Shown one piece after another: positions 32,198 through 42,791 of a DNA stretch of 64,000 bases. The translations under genes were made by a program, and so were the position numbers. Position 1 is the first letter of the stretch; each line of letters begins with the position of its first letter. The stretch is taken from positions 25,698,907-25,762,906 of the forward strand of contig OX419342.1 in NCBI GenBank assembly GCA_948470475.1, in the 5' to 3' direction. This DNA comes from Galaxea fascicularis. Lineage: Eukaryota > Cnidaria > Anthozoa > Scleractinia > Euphylliidae. Under the pieces are notes generated by a model. It searched no databases. It was not told the DNA's origin and was given only the letters and a program-made list of their open reading frames with translations.

Positions 32198-35002
32198 TTA
32201 GGTAAGGCAGAATCTCTGATGGGCAGCCAGGCCCGCACGTGAGCGGCAGATCCTGTTACAGCGACTACATGTATGACCTGATGTTGCAGTGGAATGTCTT
32301 CTTACATGAGCACGCTGGTATTCCAGCTGTCGTTTCTCCTCTATGCTTTCCACTGATTGTTTGACAGTGGCTCTCCAGAAGCTTCTGTCTAAAGCATCTT
32401 GTTCCCAGGTTTCAGGCTTGACATTAACATTTTTTATGTGCCGCTTCAGCACGTCCTTGAAGCGTAGCTTCTGTCCACCTTGCTTTCTCTTCCCTTCACT
32501 GAGCTCAACATAGAATACTGCCTTTGGCAGCCTCGAATCTGGCATTCGCCATACATGTCCAGCCCATCGAAGTTGTGTCGCTGTGATGAAAGCTTGGACG
32601 CTTGGTGTCTCTGGTTTTCTGAGGACCTCAACATCAGGTATGCGATCTTGCCATCGTATCCCTTGTATCTGGCGCAGATGGCGGATCTGAGATCTGGTCA
32701 GCCTTTTGATGTGGTGTTGATAGAGGGTCATAGACTCTACTCAGTAGAGCAGTGACGGCAAGATGGCAGCGTTGTAGACCTTCCCTTTCGTCCTTCGCTT
32801 GATGTCATGATGAGACCACAAGCGCTTCTGCAAGGAGCCAAATGCTTTCGCCGCAGCTTGAATGCGCCGCTCAACTTCAAGATCGGCAGAGTTGGTGTCC
32901 ATGACTGCGCTACCAAGATAAGTGAAATGGCTAGACTTTTTCAAGGCATCACCATTGACAAGCACCTCGTGGCACTCAGAAGGTTTATCAGGAGGAGGTT
33001 GGTAGAGGAGTTCTGTTTTGGAGGCATTGATCTTGAGACCAAACAGTGTTGCTGCAGCCGAGAAACGGTCCACAATCTCTTGTATCTCTTGATGGTTGGT
33101 AGCGACCAAAGCTGAGCCGTCTGCATATAGCAATTCCCTCACACAGAGCTCTCTGGTCTTGCTTGAGGCTTTCAGTCTGGACAGATTGAACAGCTTCCCA
33201 TCTGATCTAGTCTTGAAGAAGACTCCTTTGTTGAGGTTGGCTCCCATTGTCTCCAGTACTGCAGCAAGGTAAAGAGTAAACAGGGTAGGGGCAGGCACAC
33301 ATCCTTGTTTGACACCATGGTTGCTTGACGGCGAAGGCTTCACTGAGGTCTCCTGCCATGGAGACTTTTCCAAACACTCCTTCATGAAAGAGCTTGGTAA
33401 TCTTCACCACTTTATCAGGGCAGCCGTACACTTCCAGAACTTTCCAGAGGGTCTCCCGATCCACAGTGTCGAAATCCTTGGAGAGGTCAACAAAGACTGT
33501 GTAGAGAGGCTGGGGTTGTTCAATGGCTTTCTCTTGGAGTTGGCGAAGAGTGAAGATCATATCTGTTGTTGACCTACCAGCCCTGAAACCACATTGGCTT
33601 ACAGGGAGGACTTCTTCCGAAATAGCGTTGATTCGGTTCAGAATGATCTCGGCCAATATTGTCCCAGCGGTAACCAGCAGAGAAATGCCACGGTGATTCC
33701 CACTTTCACTCCTCTGCCCTTTCTTCTTGTACACAAAAACAATTACTGCATCCTTGAAGTCCTGGGGGAGGCATTCCGTGTCCCAGCATGCATTGAACAG
33801 CTCCGGGAGTCCAGTTTTAAGGCGGGTTCCCCCCATCCTCCACACATCAGCAGGAATACTGTCCTGCCCTGGTGCTTTACCACATCTTGTTGTCTTCAGT
33901 GCTTTATCAAGCTCTTCTTCAGTGAATGGCACACTGAGGTCTTCTCTTGTTTCCCTTCTCCTGATCCCATGACTAGCACTTGGATCTGCTGTGCCCTGCT
34001 GGATTAGCAGGTTGCAGAAATGCTCTTTCCACCGAGCTTTGATGTCTTCCAGATCTGTGTGGAGCTGGCTACCATCAGTACTCTTAACAGGTGCCACTGC
34101 ATTGCTTCTTGGGCCATAAATGTCGTTAGACCTTCAAATAAGCCGTGAGAATCATTCTTGTCTGCCATCTCTTGCACTTCTTCTGCCTTCTCATTCCACC
34201 ACTTGTCTTTCATTGCCCAGATCTCCCTCTGCAATTTGGCCTTGATCTCTCTAAAGGCTATGTTGGTTGCAGCAGAGTTTTCACGCAGATGTCTTTTGTA
34301 GATCCTCGTCTTTTCATCAAGTAGTGGCTGGATTCTCCCTTCATTCTCGAGAAACCAATCAGGGGTCTTTCGTGGTGGCCGACCAGGGACTCCATCAGCA
34401 GCAGAGAGCACAGTTTCTTTCATGTGAGTCCACATTTGCTCCACTTCTCTTGCTTCTCCTCCAATGTCGTTCACAGACTCCAGAGCAGCGGTAATGGCTG
34501 ATGCCAGTGCCTGCTGATGTTCCTCGCTCTTCAACTTCCCAGTGTTCAATTTGTTTGATGGTGTATTTGACGGATCCTTCCTTCTGGGGAATATCAGTTG
34601 CAGTCTGAGCTGGGACCAGACCATATAATGGTATGTCGAACACTCTGCGCCTCTAATTGCTTTTGTTGATAGGATCTCAGGCATACAGGACTTTCTGGTA
34701 ACAACATAGTCAATCAGGTGTAAGTGCTTTGATCGAGGGTGTCTCCAAGTGAAGAAATTCATGTCTGACTGTTGGAAGAAGGTATTGGCAATACTCAGGC
34801 CTCGTTGTGTGCAGAATTGTAGCATTAGTTCACCATTAAAATTCTTTTTGCCTTTGCCAAATTTGCCCAGAGTACCATCATAGGTTGAATGGTAATTGCC
34901 TACTCTTGCATGAACAGACCTGGAAGATATGTTGGTTGCCCTGCAGTGACAGCTACGTGTCAGTGATAGTATCCGTTGACCAACAAGAGAGAACGGATAC
35001 AT
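32198..35002 (-). pseudogene. LINE (non-LTR retrotransposon) with endonuclease end, RT and C-terminal zinc finger, broken frames
   Basis: Minus-strand pieces in order. 34004-35002: end of the endonuclease (FTWRHPRSKHLHLIDYVVTR) and linker. 33207-34097: RT fingers and palm (GKAPGQDSIPADVWRMGG, NHRGISLLVTAG, SQCGFRAGRSTTDMIF, FVDLSKDFDTVDRETLWK). 32741-33385: rest of RT with HGVKQGCVPAPTLF and the catalytic box as YADG instead of YADD. 32198-32731: thumb/C-terminus (RWAGHVWRMPDSRLPKAV) and a C2H2 finger (CSRCNRICRSRAGLAAHQRF). Frameshifts separate the pieces, and the 5' part of the endonuclease is missing. It cannot be active. It resembles the elements often annotated as craniofacial development protein 2-like; the precise clade is not settled. 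Confidence 0.82.
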
Positions 35003-37012
35003 CGGAACAGAGCAAAAAGGCTAGCTAAAGCAAATTCATCCAGTTCACCAAACTCTGCAAGTTCCTACAATATTATTGCTACAATGTCAAGCTATATACT
35101 ATTTCTCTAAGGATGTGTTTCATTTCGAAGGAGTAGAAATGCTCCCTCAGTAACTTCGAATTGAAATGGACAGGTACAATGTACAAATCCTAAATGCGCT
35201 ATTTTCAGGGACATTATACACACCTTAACGACAGTAAGGTACATACCGTAAGTAACAGTTTAATATGTAGTTTTATGATCATTCGGGTGAGCGTAGTCCA
35301 AAACGTACTGTCGTTGACAGTAACCGACCTGTCGAAATCCTGTGTGGTAGTTATTGTCACAGTCAAAGAGAGTTATTTATTGTTAGTTGGTGTTATTAAA
35401 CTCTGGTTATTGACATGATTAGTCAATTAAGTCGCGATTTTAACCCGTTTTAAATTGTCATTTCTTGATCTGTTAAATCACCATAGAGATCTGTTTCTTT
35501 TATACTGACATCAAAGCTTCAATGCGCTTCAAGAAATAAACAACCACAACCGTCAACAACTCTTACATAACACCTATATTAATCAAATCTGAACCATTTT
35601 TATAGTTATTTTTTGTAGTAACCTCCCTTTAAATTTCATTGCAATGTGTCCTCTACGATCACCGGATAACCAGATAACCTTACATTTATCCATCAAATTT
35701 ACCTGGCTCCAGAAGCCCGTTGAAAAAATAAAAATCCCCGAAAATCAAAATAGAAAGCGAGAGACGGGCCTTTGGTCGCAGGAGCCCAGAAATTCGTTTC
35801 AATATCATCAAATTGCATTGTGACAGAATTTGTCCTAGTTCGTTGATTGGTACTTTAAGAAAACAAACTGCGATGGCTTACGAAAAGCATGGTTTTCTAG
35901 CCAACATGAACAACAACTCTGACTGGGTTAGGAAAAGCGTGGTTTCACAGGCGACAGCACAGAGCCGAAAAGACGTTCAGTGCCCGTGCGACCAGAGGTT
36001 ATTTTTTTTCCTTTCGGCGCATCGGTCCTCGTGGCCACGGCTTTGCCGCTTAATTTCGCTCCTCCAAACGAATAAAAAAAAAATACCTCTGGCACTCAGG
36101 GTACCATCAAATGTGATTTCCATACAAAACATCAACGCAAATGTCTGCCTTAAGAGGAAAACAGACATGGACCTAAATACTAAACATCATATTTTTTTTT
36201 TAATAGCGTCATTACACCAATCGACGCAACCGTGAATTTGAAATCCATTTAGGGCCTTAATTTATCATAGCCATCAATGCACCCACATAATAATCATTAC
36301 TGGTATCATTATCGATAAGCTCGTTGCTGCATTCTTCATTGTTCGCCTTATACCTAATAATAATAATAAATTATGACAACGCTCTCGCTATGTAAGACTT
36401 CCATCTCCAGATTATATCTTTATTCGGATGTAGTTGTTTCATGGCCATTTGTGGTACGTCACATGGACACTACATAAAATACGCTAAAACTCAATTAAGT
36501 GGGGTGCATTTCACAACAATCAATTTAAACATTCAGCTACAGTAAGATAAGTCAAGGTCTTAATGCACGACATAACGTAACAATATCCTGTAATATCCTG
36601 TAATTCGCGTTATGAAAAACAGAAGGGTGATATTAACACGAAACCTGACATAGCAGCATAACATAACATAAACCGAGCAGTTACAACCACTGTGGTAATA
36701 ACGCAACATTTTACAGGTTATGAAATACACTAAGTGTTTTTTAAATTGAAGCCTATAGCACTGTGGAACAGCGATATAACGAAGTGTTTGGGGGCTGTGT
36801 AGCAGCATGATATGCTTGTTATAAAAGGGGGCTAAGTTCTATCGGGGTCTGAGTAGTATACCGAGGTACCACTGCATATGTAGTCACTCGATAATCACAA
36901 ACATTGAAATGACAAAAAGTATTGGCATAAAAAGCAAGCAATGCTTGTAAAAGCGTCTCAGCTGCTTTTTTATAGCTTACGGCTTACAATTACTGCTTGA
37001 TGCAGATCACTC
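35003..37012. other. Intergenic DNA
   Basis: No exon recognised. There are open frames of up to 140 codons at 35813-36235, but codon content and neighbours do not suggest a gene. Confidence 0.45.
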
Positions 37013-38275
37013 CTAAATTTTCTCAATTTCCTCAAGCAGGTTAACGTACAACGTTGTTGCCTCTTCAGCTGTGCGAGGAAACTGCAAATTTTGTTCCTCC
37101 ATTATTATGCTGGCTAACTGTGCGAATTCTTCACAGCAACCACTCTGTGGAGCTCGGTTGCAGCATCTCTCCTCTGCGAGCTCTAATTCATCCAAGCAAA
37201 CCTCACTAACAAAATTTCTTGTGTTTGATACTTCCGGAAGAAAAAATAACACGTCAGGCCGGCCAGAGGGGGATTCCACGTTTGTCGAGAGACGAATTTT
37301 ATGGACATTCCACAATCTGGCTGCCCTTTGAAGTTCATCTCGCAACATGTTCATAAAACAGAACTTAAGGCATTCTACCTCAATACAGTCATCATCACAG
37401 TAGAGCCCACTGCTTCTCATATCCTTAAAGAAGTCTATCCACCACTTGGTACAGTCTTTGCCCAGTATATTCCACCAGGCTTCTATCCGTTGATTGGATA
37501 CTGATTTTCCATACATGAAACTGTTAACCCCTGACCAATCATCTTGTGCATTTCGCCTAAAGAATCTTTGCAGTGCTGCTACATATCCATTCTCTGTTCC
37601 ATGATCAGCCCTTATAATCCTTGCTGTTCCGCCAAGTTGTCGCACACAGTCAACAAAGTACCGGCAAATAACAGAGGGATCATTGTTCGTGTTGCCAACA
37701 TCGAGCCATAAAATTCTCCGACTAAATCCGTCGATGGCACCGTGGATACAGAAGCCAAAGGGTTTCAGCTTATCGTAGCCGTCTATGTGCCACACATAAT
37801 TGGGTCCTTTGGTTCTGTATTGTCTCCTCTTAAGACGGCGCCTTGACCTTAGCTCTACTCCTTCGGGGTCGAGGATTTTCAGTAACTCCCGTACAGTTTC
37901 TCTATCCACAACAAGTCCGTGGTCAATAACAAGTCGCTGAGTCATTTGTCTGTAACCAATGTTGCTTCCACTTCCTTGCAGTTCTTCCTCCACCGCGTGA
38001 CACACCTCTCTTAAATCGCTAGGGTTTCTTCTTCTTCCAAGTCCTTTAGCTTTCAAGACCCTTTTTAACTGTCTAAGACTTAAGATGATGCCATGGAATA
38101 ATACGAGATACAAGAGAATCTCTGTATAGTCAAGCCCTAGACGAAAATAACTTTCAACGATGTCATTACGTCCACCAGGATGAACTTGCAATGTGGGAAT
38201 ATAGTTTGGAAGTCGTATACCCTCACTTGTCCACGTTTTGAGAGCTAGAACAGTAAGAATGACAAAGACCGCCAT
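37013..38275 (-). CDS. DDE integrase/transposase ORF, IS3EU-like, intact
   Basis: 420 residues without interruption. The N-terminus starts with a hydrophobic stretch (MAVFVILTVLALKTW), followed by a helix-turn-helix region (VESYFRLGLDYTEILLYLVL, LRQLKRVLKAKGLGRR). The integrase-fold core carries the first aspartate in YVWHIDGYDKLKPFGF, the second in IIRADHGTENGYV and the glutamate in SNQRIEAWWNILGKD. The motif set IDGFSRRILWL and SNQRIEAWW is that of the eukaryotic IS3-like (IS3EU) group, also found as single-copy integrase-core genes in fish and cnidarians. No terminal inverted repeats were found beside it. It may be a young transposon or a domesticated copy. Its start codon lies 26 bp from the 12-bp minisatellite, and the leader block is shared with the HECT gene. 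Confidence 0.8.
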   Translation of the reverse strand: MAVFVILTVLALKTWTSEGIRLPNYIPTLQVHPGGRNDIVESYFRLGLDYTEILLYLVLFHGIILSLRQLKRVLKAKGLGRRRNPSDLREVCHAVEEELQGSGSNIGYRQMTQRLVIDHGLVVDRETVRELLKILDPEGVELRSRRRLKRRQYRTKGPNYVWHIDGYDKLKPFGFCIHGAIDGFSRRILWLDVGNTNNDPSVICRYFVDCVRQLGGTARIIRADHGTENGYVAALQRFFRRNAQDDWSGVNSFMYGKSVSNQRIEAWWNILGKDCTKWWIDFFKDMRSSGLYCDDDCIEVECLKFCFMNMLRDELQRAARLWNVHKIRLSTNVESPSGRPDVLFFLPEVSNTRNFVSEVCLDELELAEERCCNRAPQSGCCEEFAQLASIIMEEQNLQFPRTAEEATTLYVNLLEEIEKI

Positions 38276-38300
38276 TTTGGCCTGGATCTAAATAACAATC

Positions 38301-38739
38301 GGTCAAAAACTCGACAAAAGTCTCGACATAAAAGTCGACAAAAAAAACATGACAGAAAAAGTCGGCCAAAGAGTCGACAAAAAACTCGACATAAAAGCCG
38401 ACAAAAATCTCGACAAAAAAGTCGGCAAAAAACGCGACAAAAAACTCGACATAAAACCCGACAAAAATCTCGACAAAAAAGTCGCCAAAAAACGCGACAA
38501 AAAAGTCGGCCAAAAAGTCGACAAAAAAGTCGCCAAAAAACTCGACATAAAAGTCGGCCAAAAAGTCGACAAAAATCTCGACATAAAAGTCGGCCAAAAA
38601 GTCGCCAAAAATCTCGACAAAAAAGTCGCCAAAAAACTCGACATAAAAGTCGGCCAAAAAGTCGCCAAAAATCTCGACAAAAAAGTCGCCAAAAAACTCG
38701 ACATAAAACTCGACATAAAAGTCGGCCAAAAAGTCGATA
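38301..38739 (-). repeat. 12-bp minisatellite, copy 2
   Basis: About 36 units of 12 bp with the same variants as copy 1, oriented the same way relative to the downstream ORF (minus strand reads GTCGACTTTTTT, GTCGAGTTTTTT). Open frames on both strands through this array are by-products of the period. Confidence 0.9.
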
Positions 38740-38796
38740 TGAGGCGAAAAAAGGGGAGAGAACCCATGGCACTTACTGGGCTCCGTAGGTTCGTTC
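38740..38796 (-). repeat. Leader block shared with 20091-20149
   Basis: Minus strand: GAACCTACGGAGCCCAGTAA, GTGCCATGGGTTCTCTCCCC, TTTTTTCGCCTCATATCGAC. It differs from the 20-kb copy at only a few positions (for example CCATGGGT versus CCATGAGT). Confidence 0.8.
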
Positions 38797-38811
38797 CTCT
38801 TATGTTTCTAC

Positions 38812-38875
38812 TTATGCTTATGTTGCTGCTGTTTTCACTTGCGCTTATGCTTGCGTCGCTAGTAAAAACCAGGCT
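38812..38875 (-). repeat. MITE terminus related to 19914-20077
   Basis: Minus strand CCTGGTTTTTACTAGCGACG followed by CAAGCATAAGCGCAAGTG, the same order as at 19914. The other end of the element is replaced or diverged. Confidence 0.6.
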
Positions 38876-39795
38876 TATTAGGAAACGCTTTGACCTCGCC
38901 TTTCGAAAGTGTCTTATGGGAAAAGGAGAATGGATCCCTTCTGCATGTACCGGGGAACAAATGACGTAAAACAAAAGAAACAAAAGACAGAACACAAAAG
39001 AACGCCAAATAAGGAATGTCTCATTTTGGAGCTGAGGCTCGACGTTCTTATTTTTTATTCGCGATTTGAGCCTAAAAACGTTCTTAAAGGTGTTTTTAAG
39101 AGGGGGGAGGGGGAAGGGGGGAAGGACTAACTTAACTACAGACTTAGTATTGTTGCCAAGAGATTTTTACGGATTGTATCTGTAAACACTGTGTTTTCGG
39201 TGTTTTTACCCGTACCGTAAAACCACTATTAAGCCCCCCCTCTCAAATAAGCCCGCCCTCTCTAATAAGCCACCCCTTTTCAGAGGAGGAAAGTTAATAA
39301 GCCCCCTCTCTCCCCCTCCCCCAATCCTTATTCTTCACAAAAAAAAATTAACGATTAACGTGGACTAATCAGTTATGATTTATTCAGGCTGGAAGGTAAA
39401 AAAAATTACCGAAGAACATGAGGCCAAAAACGCGCACTTTTGATGAATAAGAATTTTGTTTTTGTTACTTTTAGGCTCCCACGAGTGAATTAAATACTAT
39501 TGACAGTGACCTTAATTGTACAACGCGTAAGTCTACTCTGTCTCATACCACGGGCCCTAACAACGTCTCACAGAAAAAACTTTATGTGCTTTCTGACGTC
39601 ATAAATCCCACACTAATGCAAATTTAAAAAAATAGATACCAACACTGTTGCGCTATTACAATCGTTACAATTCGCCACATTTTTTATATCCAGAAGTGAG
39701 CGCCACTCAAGTTTCAGGCTTTTATCTGTTCTGCTCAAGGGACTCACCAAATATACTTAAAACTTAAAAATCTTCAAAACCCTGTGAAAGCTAGG
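38876..39795. other. Intergenic DNA with pyrimidine-rich AAGCCCCCC repeats
   Basis: Irregular AATAAGCCCCCCCTCTC-like units lie at about 39225-39330. No gene recognised. Confidence 0.5.
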
Positions 39796-41446
39796 GTCAC
39801 TTGCAACCCCCCCTGGTCACTTGCAACCCCCCCCTGGTCACTTGCAACCCCCCCCTGGTCACTTGCAACCCCCCCTGGTCACTTGCAACCCCCCCTGGTC
39901 ACTTGCAACCCCCCCTGGTCACTTGCAACCCCCCCTGGTCACTTGCAACCCCCCCTGGTCACTTGCAACCCCCCCTGGTCACTTGCAACCCCCCCTGGTC
40001 ACTTGCAACCCCCCCTGGTCACTTGCAACCCCCCCTGGTCACTTGCAACCCCCCCTGGTCACTTGCAACCCCCCCTGGTCACTTGCAACCCCCCCTGGTC
40101 ACTTGCAACCCCCCCTGGTCACTTGCAACCCCCCCTGGTCACTTGCAACCCCCCCTGGTCACTTGCAACCCCCCCTGGTCACTTGCAACCCCCCCTGGTC
40201 ACTTGCAACCCCCCCTGGTCACTTGCAACCCCCCCTGGTCACTTGCAACCCCCCCTGGTCACTTGCAACCCCCCCTGGTCACTTGCAACCCCCCCTGGTC
40301 ACTTGCAACCCCCCCTGGTCACTTGCAACCCCCCCTGGTCACTTGCAACCCCCCCTGGTCACTTGCAACCCCCCCTGGTCACTTGCAACCCCCCCTGGTC
40401 ACTTGCAACCCCCCCTGGTCACTTGCAACCCCCCCTGGTCACTTGCAACCCCCCCTGGTCACTTGCAACCCCCCCTGGTCACTTGCAACCCCCCCTGGTC
40501 ACTTGCAACCCCCCCTGGTCACTTGCAACCCCCCCTGGTCACTTGCAACCCCCCCTGGTCACTTGCAACCCCCCCTGGTCACTTGCAACCCCCCCTGGTC
40601 ACTTGCAACCCCCCCTGGTCACTTGCAACCCCCCCTGGTCACTTGCAACCCCCCCTGGTCACTTGCAACCCCCCCTGGTCACTTGCAACCCCCCCTGGTC
40701 ACTTGCAACCCCCCCTGGTCACTTGCAACCCCCCCTGGTCACTTGCAACCCCCCCTGGTCACTTGCAACCCCCCCTGGTCACTTGCAACCCCCCCTGGTC
40801 ACTTGCAACCCCCCCTGGTCACTTGCAACCCCCCCTGGTCACTTGCAACCCCCCCTGGTCACTTGCAACCCCCCCTGGTCACTTGCAACCCCCCCTGGTC
40901 ACTTGCAACCCCCCCTGGTCACTTGCAACCCCCCCTGGTCACTTGCAACCCCCCCTGGTCACTTGCAACCCCCCCTGGTCACTTGCAACCCCCCCTGGTC
41001 ACTTGCAACCCCCCCTGGTCACTTGCAACCCCCCCTGGTCACTTGCAACCCCCCCTGGTCACTTGCAACCACCCCTGGTCACTTGCAACCACCCCTGGTC
41101 ACTTGCAACCACCCCTGGTCACTTGCAACCACCCCTGGTCACTTGCAACCACCCCTGGTCACTTGCAACCACCCCTGGTCACTTGCAACCACCCCTGGTC
41201 ACTTGCAACCACCCCTGGTCACTTGCAACCACCCCTGGTCACTTGCAACCACCCCTGGTCACTTGCAACCACCCCTGGTCACTTGCAACCACCCCTGGTC
41301 ACTTGCAACCACCCCTGGTCACTTGCAACCACCCCTGGTCACTTGCAACCACCCCTGGTCACTTGCAACCACCCCTGGTCACTTGCAACCACCCCTGGTC
41401 ACTTGCAACCACCCCTGGTCACTTGCAACCACCCCTGGTCACTTGC
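39796..41446 (+). repeat. 20-bp satellite array, about 82 units
   Basis: Unit ACTTGCAACCCCCCCTGGTC. The second and third units have one extra C (21 bp). From 39841 to 41060 I see only identical units. From 41061 to 41440 nineteen units all carry one C-to-A change (CAACCACCCCTGG). The plus strand has no stop in any frame because the unit lacks stop codons and 20 is not a multiple of 3, so three ORFs of about 560 codons overlap here; none is taken as a gene. The minus strand has a run of seven Gs every 20 bp. Confidence 0.97.
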
Positions 41447-42184
41447 CTTGTGTTTTATGTTTATGTTTTTTACTTTAACTTTTTATGATATTTAGTTTTG
41501 AATGAGGAAAGGTGTTTTGTTACGGATTGTTTAGTTTTAATGAGTTGGACAAATGGTCTGGAAAACGAAAGAGACTTGATAAGAACTAGCTATGCTTTAC
41601 AGTGCGTTTTCTAGTTTTGTTTTTGATGTTACATACTTTTTTTTTACTTATGAATTTTATATATCTTGTTGGACCTGTGTAGTTTGCATGTACCTGTCCT
41701 GACAGTTCCTTTGTTTCTCTTGGCGTAGGTCGCTGTTGCAACTCACTGTGTGTTCGCATAGTGACACATGTTGAATTCAACATCGCGGTGGTATTTTCCT
41801 TCGGAGAAACATTCTTTTGATCGATAGGTGTTAATGGCGGGAAATTTGAAAATCAGCTCCTAATTATTCTTTAATGCACATGGCCGTGACGTGTCTGAGG
41901 ATCCTTTAACTGATTGTTTAACCTGAAAATAGATAGACGTTTTAGTGATGAACAGATTTATTACCCGACAACTCATTACTTTAAAGACTAGTTCTATAAA
42001 CAAGAAACTAATTGTGAAAGTATAATATTAATTTGAATTACGATCGTAGATAATATTCGTCATCGAATCGTATTTGATAATCACAAGTATTTAAAAGATA
42101 CCATGGAACTTTCTCTCTTGACCTTGGGTTGGCAAGGGCTCTAAACAAAGGTCAATCTCTCGAAAGATCAATGTGAGTAGTTGT

Positions 42185-42462
42185 AATGTATTGCTTCCAA
42201 GGCCTTCGCAGGAGACGTTGCTTGGTCTGTTGTTGCAATCACAATCCATGGTCTGTCATGAAATTGAGCAGTCTTCGACGACTCTTGAAATATGGGACAT
42301 ATAAGAAGGGAAAAATGTTAACATCAAAAGCCTTTCATGAAGCATAACTCACCGAAGTGAAAATCTGACAAGGATTCTACAAAATACAGAAGTGAATTAT
42401 TTGAGTATATTTAGATAATCTAAGATCTAAAAGCATCTCCTGATAAATGCATCTACCTTGGT
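42185..42462 (+). repeat. Dispersed repeat, inverted partner of 61309-61617
   Basis: GACAAGGATTCTACAAAATA, AGTGAATTATTTGAGTATAT and GCATCTCCTGATAAATGCAT reappear on the other strand at about 61310-61400 with roughly 90% identity by eye. The upstream part (CTTCGACGACTCTTGAAATA) is shared too. Confidence 0.75.
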
Positions 42463-42695
42463 CCTTTCTTGTGTTTCTTTGTCTCTGGTACGCTTTCTGG
42501 GTCGATAAAGAACGATTTAGGTGGTTTTCGGTTCCTCTTCTTTTCCCTCTGAACGTTTCCTGTTATAGTTTTTAAAAAAGCGACCACATTTGAACATTGT
42601 CTTTGTGTTCCGTATACAAATTTGCATATTTGTATTTCCATCGGTTAAATTAGCCATTCCTGAATTACCTTAAGCGTCGTTTTCAAAGCGAGTCT

Positions 42696-42791
42696 AGTGC
42701 TTACCTTTCATATGCAAATCAATTTTTCACACGAGTTAAAACTCATTTTCATGTGAATTAAACTTGATTTGCATATGAAATGATGAGCACT
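42696..42791. repeat. Small fold-back repeat
   Basis: AGTGCTTACCTTTCATATGC faces GCATATGAAATGATGAGCACT over a loop of about 40 bp. Confidence 0.65.

Noticed and set aside
33594..34007. 137-codon plus frame in the LINE region
   Set aside because: Antisense shadow of the minus-strand RT.
35813..36235. 140-codon plus frame
   Set aside because: Low-complexity A/T runs, no splice or domain evidence.
38223..38995. Open frames of 168-230 codons through the second 12-bp array
   Set aside because: Same reason as for the first array; it overlaps the start of the transposase ORF on the same strand in another frame.
39796..41446. CRISPR-like array
   Set aside because: Units abut with no unique spacers, and the DNA is eukaryotic.
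39784..41495. Three overlapping open frames of about 555-564 codons (PPGHLQPPLVTCN repeats)
   Set aside because: They arise only because the 20-bp unit lacks stop codons; no start context, no flanking exon and no domain.
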